64,000 nt of DNA, taken from Paracoccus methylarcula. Lineage in GTDB: Bacteria; Pseudomonadota; Alphaproteobacteria; Rhodobacterales; Rhodobacteraceae. The translations under genes and the position numbers were made by a program. The notes under the pieces are model-generated. The model did not search any database, had not been told where the DNA came from, and saw only the letters and a program-made list of their open reading frames with translations. The DNA lies in assembly GCF_003007735.2 (NCBI RefSeq), contig NZ_PXNQ02000003.1, forward strand, positions 248,001 to 312,000, in the 5' to 3' direction. Shown piece after piece: positions 43,985 through 51,627 of the stretch; position 1 is the stretch's first letter, and every line of letters starts with the position of its first letter.

Positions 43985-45286
43985 TCAAATCTCGTGCAGA
44001 TGGTGCCAGAAGCTGTCTCCGGAATATTTTTTGCGAAACAATCCCAGATCGGCGAGCGCGGGAGCCAGTTCCTCCAGCACCATATCAAGGCAAGCAGGAG
44101 AGCCTCCAGGGGTCGCTATGAAACCGTCGATAGCTCCGGCATCGACCCAATTGCGAATTTCGTCCACGGCATCGCCGATCGTGCCTATCACCCGCCAATG
44201 CGCGGACCCCACCACCTCGGGACGCGCCAGCAATTGCGCCCGGGTCGGCTCATCGCGCAAAATGGCGCGGCGCAGCAACCCGGCATGGGTGCGGCTACGC
44301 GGGCTGGCGGGCGGTTCGGGTAAATCCGCCGCACGAATGCGGCGATCTTCGGGCCAGCCGGTCAGATCCAGCCCCGTCGCTTCCAGAATCGTGGCGATCT
44401 TGCGAGCCGGATCGGTGCGGGAATGAGTGAAGGCGAACAATTCCTGCGCCTCTGCCCGCGTCGGGGCAAGCCACAGGCTGAAGCCGGGCATCAGCCGGAT
44501 ATCGTTCGGCTCGCGCCCCACCCCCTCGGCCCGGTGACGAAGATCGCGGCGCAGTTCTGCCGCAACCTCCATATCGGGTGTCGAGGCGAATATCCCCTGC
44601 GCGACCGAGGCTGCAAATTGCCTGCCTTCGGGCGAAGCTCCTGCCTGGAACAGCGGGATCGGCGGGCCATCGAAGCGGGGCAGGTTCAGCGGGCCATCGA
44701 CCGAGAAATACCGCCCCCGGTGATCGATGGGCCGGGTCAACGCCGGATCGGCGAAACGCCCCTTTTCGCGGTCGCGCAGCAATGCCTCTGCCGGAAAGCT
44801 GTCCCACAACTCGCGGACGACTTGCGTGAACTCCGCCGCGCGCTCATATCGCTCCGCCGCCGGTGGCATTTCCGACAGGCCGAAATTCCCGTTGCCGTCC
44901 AAAGCAGTGACAATGTTCCATCCCGCCCGTCCCCGGCTGAGCCAGTGCAGTGACTGGAGCTGACGCGCCACCGTATACGGGGTCCGGAAAGTGGTCGACG
45001 CCGTGGTCAGGAGGCCGATAGCCGAGGTCCGCCCGGCAATGGACGCCAGCAGCATCGTCGGATCGAGGCTGGCAAAGCCGCCGCCACTTTCAAGCGCCGG
45101 GCGGTTCAACATCTGCACATCCGGCAAAAAGGCGAAATCCAGATGAGCCGCCTCGCCCCGCCGAGCGATATCGGCAAAGAAATCCGCAGAGTAGATATTC
45201 TCGATGCCGCTATCCGGCCTGCGCCATCCCTCGCCGCTATGCCAGGTCGGTGCGAGCGATATCCCGATTTTCAGCTTGCGGCCCAT
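43985..45286 (-). CDS. FMN-dependent monooxygenase, NtaA/SnaA/DszA family
   Basis: Bacterial-luciferase-like flavin monooxygenase, 433 aa from ATG 45286 with AAGGGGG upstream. Family marks: the N-terminal SLAPTWHSGEGWRRP, FAFLPDVQML, TASTTFRTPYTVARQLQSLHWLSRGRAGWNIVTALDGNGNFG, and FQAGASPEGRQFAASVAQGIFAS. Members attack nitrilotriacetate, EDTA, dibenzothiophene sulfone or pristinamycin intermediates and need a separate flavin reductase, which is not seen here. It is divergent from the Fe-siderophore importer. Because aminopolycarboxylates are iron chelators, a role in breaking down an imported chelate is possible but inferred. Confidence 0.9.
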   Translation of the reverse strand: MGRKLKIGISLAPTWHSGEGWRRPDSGIENIYSADFFADIARRGEAAHLDFAFLPDVQMLNRPALESGGGFASLDPTMLLASIAGRTSAIGLLTTASTTFRTPYTVARQLQSLHWLSRGRAGWNIVTALDGNGNFGLSEMPPAAERYERAAEFTQVVRELWDSFPAEALLRDREKGRFADPALTRPIDHRGRYFSVDGPLNLPRFDGPPIPLFQAGASPEGRQFAASVAQGIFASTPDMEVAAELRRDLRHRAEGVGREPNDIRLMPGFSLWLAPTRAEAQELFAFTHSRTDPARKIATILEATGLDLTGWPEDRRIRAADLPEPPASPRSRTHAGLLRRAILRDEPTRAQLLARPEVVGSAHWRVIGTIGDAVDEIRNWVDAGAIDGFIATPGGSPACLDMVLEELAPALADLGLFRKKYSGDSFWHHLHEI

Positions 45287-45352
45287 AGACGCCCCCTTGA
45301 ATTCATGACTTTTTTACTATGGATTAAGAGCGACGCAGGCAAGGAGCGATTT

Positions 45353-46126
45353 GTGCTGGAAGCAACCGGGTTGGAGGCCGCTTATGGCAAGCAGAAAGTG
45401 CTGCATGGCCTGTCGCTGCGAATCGCAGCCGGGCGACTGACCGCATTGGTCGGGCCAAATGGCTGCGGCAAATCAACATTTCTGCGGGCAATCATGGGTT
45501 TCGTTCCGCTGACCGCCGGACAGGTGACGCTGGACGGTAAGCCCCTGCCGCGCGACCGGCGCGCATTGGCGCGGCGCATCGCCTATCTGCCGCAAGAGGC
45601 GCATTGCCCCGATTACCTGACCTTGGGCGAATTGGTCGAGCTGGCCGGTTTCGCCCGCTATGCCACCTTTGCCGGTCCGACCGAACGCGACAGGGAGCTG
45701 TTTCGCTCTGCGCTGCGGACGGTGGGGTTGATCGACCTTGCGCATCGCCCGGTCAACTCGCTTTCGGGCGGGCAGCGACAGCGGGCATGGATCGCGATGG
45801 TGCTGGCCCAGGATGCCGAGATCATCCTGATGGACGAGCCGGTGAACCATCTGGACATGAAATATCAATATGCCACCCTTGGTCTTGTCCAACGCCTGAC
45901 TCGCGAGCATGGCAAGACGGTCGTCGCGGTGCTGCATGACCTGAATCTGACCGCCGCCTTTGCCGACGAGGTCGCGATGCTGGCGGATGGCCGGCTGGTC
46001 GCGCATGGCCCGGTAGAGCACACCGTGACCGAGTCCAATATCGCCCGCGTGTTCGACCTTGGCGCAGATGTCATCACCCATGCGGGAAGGCGCATCTGCA
46101 TGCCGCATCTGAAAATACCGGCATGA
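45353..46126 (+). CDS. Fe-siderophore ABC importer ATPase (FecE/FepC class)
   Basis: 257 aa from GTG 45353, chosen because AAGGAG lies six bases upstream and the translation then opens LEATGLEAAYGKQKVLHGLSL, the family N-terminus; the ATG at 45307 lacks this spacing and adds unrelated residues. Walker A GPNGCGKSTF, signature LSGGQRQRAWIAM, Walker B IILMDEPVNHLD and switch His in AVLHDLN are all present. It starts a four-gene importer operon and overlaps the first permease gene by four bases. Confidence 0.95.
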   Translation: MLEATGLEAAYGKQKVLHGLSLRIAAGRLTALVGPNGCGKSTFLRAIMGFVPLTAGQVTLDGKPLPRDRRALARRIAYLPQEAHCPDYLTLGELVELAGFARYATFAGPTERDRELFRSALRTVGLIDLAHRPVNSLSGGQRQRAWIAMVLAQDAEIILMDEPVNHLDMKYQYATLGLVQRLTREHGKTVVAVLHDLNLTAAFADEVAMLADGRLVAHGPVEHTVTESNIARVFDLGADVITHAGRRICMPHLKIPA

Positions 46127-47103
46127 GATTCATGGCACTCTTCGTCGGTCTCGGGTTATGCCTCTTCCTGCATCTCTGGCTCGGATCCGGCATGCCCCCT
46201 GCTGCCATGGCCAAGACATTCCTCGATTTCGATCCCGATGATTACGGCCATTACGTCATCCTCTATCAGCGCCTGCCCCGCGCCCTGATCGCGCTGCATG
46301 TCGGCGCGGTGCTGGCCTGTTCGGGTGCAGTGCTGCAGGGTCTGGTTCGCAACCCCTTGGCCGCGCCTTCGACATTGGGCATCAGCGGCGGAGCGATGGT
46401 TTTCGTGGTTGCCGGGGCGGTGCTGGGGCTGGGAACTGCCGCGCAGGGTATCGCCGCGCTGGCCGGGGGCGCGGCAGGCGCGGGCGCGGCCATGTGGGTG
46501 GCACGGCTTGCCGGGCTGGGTCTTGATCCGCGCGGCATGGTGCTGATCCTCGCCGGAGCATTGGTGACGATGCTGTGCATGGGCGTGGCCAATGCGCTGC
46601 TACTGTCCGACCCGGCACTGCGGACGGCTTACCTGGGTTGGATCTCGGGGGATATCAACCATGTCTATGCCGATCGGCTGACACAGTTCTGGTGGATCGG
46701 CTGGCTGGCCATCGGGGTCCTGATGGTGCTGGCAAAGCCGCTGACATTGATAATGCTGGGGACCGAAAAGGCCGCCTCGGCGGGGGTCGATGTCCGAAGA
46801 GTCAGCCTGCTAGGGCTGGGCGCCTCGGTAATCGCCGCCTCCTCGGCAACGGCAATCTGTGGACCGGTGGGTTTTGTCGGACTGGTCGTGCCGCATCTGG
46901 TCCGCCCCTTCACCGGCCCGGCCCTGTGGCGACTGATGCCGGTCTCGGCCGTCGCCGGAGGGCTGGCCTGCCTGATCGCCGATCTGATCGCACGCGAGGC
47001 GTTCTCGCCCTACAGCCTGCATAGCGGGGTCGTGCTGGATCTGGCCGGAGGTCTGGTCTTTGCCCTTCTGATCCGCCGCCACTACCTGGGAGCGCAGGCA
47101 TGA
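46123..47103 (+). CDS. Fe-siderophore ABC importer permease 1 (FecCD family)
   Basis: 326-aa inner-membrane permease. The FecCD signature YQRLPRALIALHVGAVLACSGAVLQGLVRNPLAAPSTLGISGGA is clear, with FVGLVVPHLVRPFTGP later. About nine to ten hydrophobic helices. The gene overlaps both neighbours by four bases (ATGA). Confidence 0.95.
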   Translation: MRFMALFVGLGLCLFLHLWLGSGMPPAAMAKTFLDFDPDDYGHYVILYQRLPRALIALHVGAVLACSGAVLQGLVRNPLAAPSTLGISGGAMVFVVAGAVLGLGTAAQGIAALAGGAAGAGAAMWVARLAGLGLDPRGMVLILAGALVTMLCMGVANALLLSDPALRTAYLGWISGDINHVYADRLTQFWWIGWLAIGVLMVLAKPLTLIMLGTEKAASAGVDVRRVSLLGLGASVIAASSATAICGPVGFVGLVVPHLVRPFTGPALWRLMPVSAVAGGLACLIADLIAREAFSPYSLHSGVVLDLAGGLVFALLIRRHYLGAQA

Positions 47104-48158
47104 AGCCCGCGCGCGCGACCGATGGGCAAGAGCTGGTCCATTTCGGCCACCTGCAATTTCGCGCGCGGCATCTGCGGGCGGGCCTTTTGCTGTTGGGCGT
47201 TGCCGCAGCCCTGTCACTGGTCTCGACGATGATCGGCGTGACCCGGATCGGGGGAAGCGATATCACCGCGCTGCTGCGGGGCGGCCTTGTCGATGACGCC
47301 GGCTTTGCCCTGCGCGAGGTTCGCCTGCCCCGGATTGCGGCGGGATTCATGGCTGGCTGGTGCGTCGCCCTGACTGGCGCGATGCTGCAATCGCTGGCAC
47401 GCAATCCGCTGGCCGATCCGGGGCTTCTGGGGCTCAGCCAGGGCTCCATGGTGATGATCCTGCTCTTGATCCTGTTCGCCCCGGCGGCACCGCCGATGCT
47501 GCTGCCATTCGCGGCGATGACCGGGGCGCTGGCCGTGGCCCTTGCCCTCGTGCTTCTGGTCGGGCGCGGGGGGGCGGGCGGTCTGGCGCTGCTGCTGATG
47601 GGGATCGCGGTAGAGACGATGCTGTCCTCGGTCACGCAGATCCTGATCCTATATTCCCCGCCAGACATGTCCTATGCGCTGTCGAACTGGCTGGCGGGTT
47701 CGCTTTCGGGTGCGGACCCGGCGGCGGTGCTGGCGTTGCTGCCATGGTTCCTGTTCAGCCTTGGCATGGCCGTCTGGCTGGGCCGCAGCCTCTCGACCTA
47801 CGACCTGGGCCAGGACCTTGCCATGTCATTGGGCGAGAATGTGAACCGCTCGCGTCCTCTGATCCTGGTGGTCTCGGTTCTGCTCAGCTCTGCGGCGGTG
47901 ACCGCGGCGGGGCCGCTGGCGTTTCTGGGCGTCATGGCACCGCATCTGGCAGGATTCCTGTCTCCGGCATCGGGGCGGCCACGGCTGATCCTGTCAGGGC
48001 TGATGGGCGCGGTTCTGGTGATCGCCGCCGATATGCTGACCCGCTCGGTCTCGGGCGAACTTGCGCTGCCCCTGGGGCTGTCACTGACACTGGTCGGCGT
48101 GCCGCTCTTCGTGATCTCGCTGCGCCTGCGGGCGCTGAAAACCTTGTCCAACCGCTGA
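47100..48158 (+). CDS. Fe-siderophore ABC importer permease 2 (FecCD family)
   Basis: 352-aa permease paired with the preceding one. The signature is REVRLPRIAAGFMAGWCVALTGAMLQSLARNPLADPGLLGLSQGS, then LAFLGVMAPHLAGFLSPAS near the C-terminus. A polar N-terminal stretch of about 30 residues precedes the first helix. It is followed 10 bp later by the binding-protein gene. Confidence 0.95.
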   Translation: MKPARATDGQELVHFGHLQFRARHLRAGLLLLGVAAALSLVSTMIGVTRIGGSDITALLRGGLVDDAGFALREVRLPRIAAGFMAGWCVALTGAMLQSLARNPLADPGLLGLSQGSMVMILLLILFAPAAPPMLLPFAAMTGALAVALALVLLVGRGGAGGLALLLMGIAVETMLSSVTQILILYSPPDMSYALSNWLAGSLSGADPAAVLALLPWFLFSLGMAVWLGRSLSTYDLGQDLAMSLGENVNRSRPLILVVSVLLSSAAVTAAGPLAFLGVMAPHLAGFLSPASGRPRLILSGLMGAVLVIAADMLTRSVSGELALPLGLSLTLVGVPLFVISLRLRALKTLSNR

Positions 48159-48168
48159 AAGGCCGATC

Positions 48169-49122
48169 ATGCGACTGCTGTTCCTGCTTCCCCCTCTGCT
48201 TGCCTCTCATGCCACGCTCGCCGAAACCGTAACCGACGCCATGGGCCGCGGCGTGGAGATCCCCGACGATCCGTCGCGGATCGTAGTGCTGCACGAACCG
48301 CTTCTGGGCGTGCCACTGGCCGATTTCGGCGTCGATCCGGTCGGCAGCTATGGCCGCGCCGATGATGGCAGCAGCCTGATGGCCGCCGATTTCTATGCCT
48401 CGATCCTCGGCGATGACGCCCCGGACCCGGCCCCGCGCGGCATCGGAGCGGTCGGCGATATCGACCTTGAACGCCTGCGCGCCCTGTCACCCGACCTGAT
48501 CATCGGCACCGAGCTCGATGCGGACAAGGCCGATCAGTTGACAGCCATCGCGCCGGTCTACTTGCAGGCCAGTTCGTCAGGCAAGGTGCGCGGCTTCGAG
48601 ACCGAGAAACAGCTTGCCGCGCTGCTGGACCGCACCGACGCATTCGAGGATCGCCGCGCCGAATATCAGGAAAAACTCGACCGCCTCAAACCGATCATCC
48701 CACCGGGACAGAGCTATCTTGCGGTGATCGTGCATGACAAGATCAACCTCGTCGGAGAGATGTCCGGAGCAATCCAGGCGATCGAGGATCTGGGCTATAA
48801 CCGTCTGCCCCTGAAAGCCGATGGCCCGGATAACGCCCTCGGCTCGACTTTCGCCGTGCCGATCAGCAGCGAGGCTTTCGGTCGCATGAATCCCGATCTT
48901 CTGGTAATCCTGAGCAGCTATGCCGGCGCCTCCCATGACGAGGCGGGAACCCGCGCCCAGCTGGACCGGGTCATGCCGGGATGGGAACGTTTCCTGAAAC
49001 CGGCCCGCGAAGGCCGGATCGTCTGGATGGATTCCACCAAGGTCGCCACCCCCTCTATCGCCAGTGCCGAACACGCGCTGGATGCCATCGAGGCATGGAG
49101 CGCCCAGGCAAGCAAGAACTGA
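48169..49122 (+). CDS. Fe-siderophore periplasmic binding protein (FecB/TroA fold)
   Basis: 317 aa with a short signal peptide (LLFLLPPLLASHATLA). The mature start TVTDAMGRGVEIPDDPSRIVVLHE and the segment IGAVGDIDLERLRALSPDLIIGTELDADKADQLTAIAPV are characteristic. The last gene of the importer operon; its placement after the permeases is less usual. It is convergent with the TonB receptor at 49264. Different in sequence from the binding protein at 835, so the two uptake modules probably carry different chelates. Confidence 0.94.
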   Translation: MRLLFLLPPLLASHATLAETVTDAMGRGVEIPDDPSRIVVLHEPLLGVPLADFGVDPVGSYGRADDGSSLMAADFYASILGDDAPDPAPRGIGAVGDIDLERLRALSPDLIIGTELDADKADQLTAIAPVYLQASSSGKVRGFETEKQLAALLDRTDAFEDRRAEYQEKLDRLKPIIPPGQSYLAVIVHDKINLVGEMSGAIQAIEDLGYNRLPLKADGPDNALGSTFAVPISSEAFGRMNPDLLVILSSYAGASHDEAGTRAQLDRVMPGWERFLKPAREGRIVWMDSTKVATPSIASAEHALDAIEAWSAQASKN

Positions 49123-49184
49123 CCGCACCGGAGGGATTCCGGCGCGGCTTAAGCCCTTCTTCTTTATCCAAATACCCCACGGGG

Positions 49185-49227
49185 GTCGCCGGTTGGAACG
49201 CCACTGGTTCGAGAACCAGCCGGCGAC
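49185..49227. terminator. Convergent hairpin region
   Basis: GTCGCCGG (49185-49192) pairs with CCGGCGAC (49220-49227), extended by TTGG/CCAG. Within the loop CTGGTTC-GA-GAACCAG (49204-49219) is itself a perfect 7-bp dyad, so two alternative hairpins can form between the binding protein (stop 49122) and the receptor (stop 49264). There is no T tract. Confidence 0.55.
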
Positions 49228-49263
49228 GGGGTGTGCCCCCCGTCCTCGCGGGACGCACCCCCA

Positions 49264-51318
49264 TCAGAACCGCAGATCGAGCCCCAGCCCAACTTCGCGC
49301 GGCTTGGTCATCGATGCGATGATGCCGCCAATTTGTCGGTCATCGTATTTATAGGTCGGCGCGCGCTCGTCGAATATGTTCTCGACATAGGCATAGAGGT
49401 TGACCTTGTCGTTCAGCGCGTGATCGACGCGGGCGTTGGCGATGGTATAGCTGTCGACCTCATAGCTGGCACGGTTCCAGTCGGTCGAGTAATATCCGCC
49501 GATATGGCTGACATCGGCCGCGACGGTCGTCTTGTCCGTGACCTGCCATTCCATGCCAAGGCTGATCGTATGGTCGGGCGTCCGGCCGAACTTGTTCCCT
49601 TCATAGTTGACACCCGCGGCATCGGTGAATTCGCCGATCTCCGAATGCAGCAGACCAAGCCCCGCCTTTACACGCAGCGTATCGTTGACGGCATAATCCA
49701 TCGTCAGATCAAGCCCGTAAGCCTTGGCGTCATCCGCGTTCACGACGATATTGCCGCGCGGAAGACCGTCGAGATACTCGGGCAGGACCCGCTGCGAGTC
49801 ACTGAACCGGGTATAGAACAGGTTACCAGTCAGGCGCATGCGCCCGTCGATCAGATCGGCCCGTCCGAACAATTCGTAATTCGTCGCGCGTTCTGCGTCG
49901 AAATTGAAATATCTACCTTGAACAAAGGAAAGGTTGACGCCGCCGGGGTTATATCCCTTGCTGACCAGTGCCCCGACGGTCACGTCGGGCGACACGTCAT
50001 AGGCGACCGAAATTTTCGGCAGCCACGCATCAAAACTCCTGTCATAATCCAGTTCCTCGCGGGCAAGGCTGGATGTGCCGCTGCGCTCGATGCTGTCGCG
50101 CTGATAGCGCAGCCCGGCGCTGACCGTCCAGCGGTCGTCCGGACGCCAGGTCAGTTCGGAGAATACGCCCAGGTTTTCCTTGGTATCCTCGAATTCCGAA
50201 ACGCCCCGGGTATAGAGCAATTCGTCGGATTCTGTCTTGGCGTAGAACAACCCGACAACGCCACTGAAGCGGCTGTCCTCACCGCCGAAAGTCAGGCGGG
50301 TTTCGTTCGAGATCTCCTTGGAGTCGATAAAGGCTTCGCCATTCTCCGCCGGTGCAGCAAGGCGATGGATGGACTGATCACTGAACTGTGTCTGGTTGGA
50401 CAGTTGCATGCCATTGCTGAACTCATAGCTGACATCGGCAATGGTCGTATTGACCCTCTGATCCCAGCTTGGCATCCCGAGGCTGGTGCTTTCCAGATCG
50501 TCGTAAGGCAAGCCCGCCGCCTCGGATGTGGGACGATTGCTCTGCTTGTGCGAGAATGTCAGCATTGCCTCCAGCCCCGGTGCCGCCTGTGGCTGCCACA
50601 ACAGCTTGAACCGCGCCTCCGACGCTGCGAAATCTTGGTCGGTCTCGCCCTTCTGGAAACCGGGATTCACGTAATCGATGAACCCGTCGCGCCCGGCATG
50701 ATCCAGCGAGATCCGCGCGGCGAGATCCTGCCCCAGCGGCGCAGAATAGGCCACCGATGCGCGGCGGGAACCGCCGGTGCCGTATTGCAGCCGGGCCGCG
50801 CCTTCGGGCGTGAAGCTGGGATCCTTGGTATTCACGATGATCGCGCCGGCGATGCTGTTGGCGCCCTGTGCGATGGTCTGCGGACCACGGAATACCTCGA
50901 TCGCATCCACATCCCAGATCGACGCCACACCAAACACGGTCTCGTTATAGCTGAGATAATGTCCGTCGACGTTGGTCTTGGCCCGCGGCACGGTACCGCC
51001 GAAGAACGCTCCGGCGCCCGAATTCGGACCCTGCGTGTCCTGTCCGCGAATGATCGGCGCGCTCACCGTGTCGGGAAAGACCACATTGGGCATACCGTTG
51101 ATCGCCTCGGCCACGGAACTCGCACCGACATCACTGGCGATATCCTCGGCCGATAAAGCCGAGACCGAAGACGCGGTGTCCGAGATGCTGCGCAACAGCT
51201 TTTCACCCTCGAGGATGATCGGCTCCAGCACGATGACATCCTGTTGCGCCTGTGCCGCAAACGGAGTGATCAGGGCGACACTGCCAAGCAGCATACCCGC
51301 AAACGAACGCGTTCTCAT
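49264..51318 (-). CDS. TonB-dependent receptor (siderophore type)
   Basis: Outer-membrane receptor, 684 aa from ATG 51318, preceded by GGGGA; the long in-frame extension upstream is not real. Signal peptide RSFAGMLLGSVALITPFAAQA, TonB-box-like VIVLEPIILEG, plug domain with VAEAINGMPNVVF, FPDTVSAPIIRGQDTQGP and VDAIEVFRGPQTIAQGANSIAGAIIVNTKDP, then a 22-strand-type barrel ending in LDLRF with the terminal aromatic. It is divergent from the NRPS gene at 51628, and its natural ligand may be the product or a relative of the product of that gene. Confidence 0.93.
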   Translation of the reverse strand: MRTRSFAGMLLGSVALITPFAAQAQQDVIVLEPIILEGEKLLRSISDTASSVSALSAEDIASDVGASSVAEAINGMPNVVFPDTVSAPIIRGQDTQGPNSGAGAFFGGTVPRAKTNVDGHYLSYNETVFGVASIWDVDAIEVFRGPQTIAQGANSIAGAIIVNTKDPSFTPEGAARLQYGTGGSRRASVAYSAPLGQDLAARISLDHAGRDGFIDYVNPGFQKGETDQDFAASEARFKLLWQPQAAPGLEAMLTFSHKQSNRPTSEAAGLPYDDLESTSLGMPSWDQRVNTTIADVSYEFSNGMQLSNQTQFSDQSIHRLAAPAENGEAFIDSKEISNETRLTFGGEDSRFSGVVGLFYAKTESDELLYTRGVSEFEDTKENLGVFSELTWRPDDRWTVSAGLRYQRDSIERSGTSSLAREELDYDRSFDAWLPKISVAYDVSPDVTVGALVSKGYNPGGVNLSFVQGRYFNFDAERATNYELFGRADLIDGRMRLTGNLFYTRFSDSQRVLPEYLDGLPRGNIVVNADDAKAYGLDLTMDYAVNDTLRVKAGLGLLHSEIGEFTDAAGVNYEGNKFGRTPDHTISLGMEWQVTDKTTVAADVSHIGGYYSTDWNRASYEVDSYTIANARVDHALNDKVNLYAYVENIFDERAPTYKYDDRQIGGIIASMTKPREVGLGLDLRF

Positions 51319-51627
51319 GTTCAGTCCCCACCATTTAAGTTGCGTGGCTGGCAGGAACTGCTGGCGTTGATCGCAGTGAGCTATCGCAGAAACGGACCGG
51401 CCCATCAAGTATTGTTGAATATTTCCGTCGAGATTTGTCCGCAGGGTTGACAGTGCGCAACACAAGGCTTTGACTGCACCCGTTCCTGATGCCCCAGCCC
51501 GATCCGCAAGGCGTGTCATGTAGCCACTCCGGTGGCGCGGTCGGGCAAGGTTACCTCCTTTCCCTCTGCGCAATCCGGCTGGCCACTGACCTTCGGGCCC
51601 CATGAACCGCCATTCCGGAAGACAGAC
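51319..51627. promoter_or_regulatory. Divergent control region of receptor and NRPS gene
   Basis: 309 bp between two outward-facing genes. An AT-rich stretch, AGTATTGTTGAATATT (51410-51425), is the best promoter/operator candidate and has partial dyad symmetry. No gene is supported here. An iron-responsive regulator is expected from the flanking genes but no known box is clear. Confidence 0.4.

Noticed and set aside
51319..51627. Possible cobalamin riboswitch between the receptor and NRPS genes
   Set aside because: The length and stretches such as CATTCCGGAAGAC recalled a B12 element, but the conserved core (AACTGT, GCCACTG pairing and the full B12 box) could not be found in either orientation.
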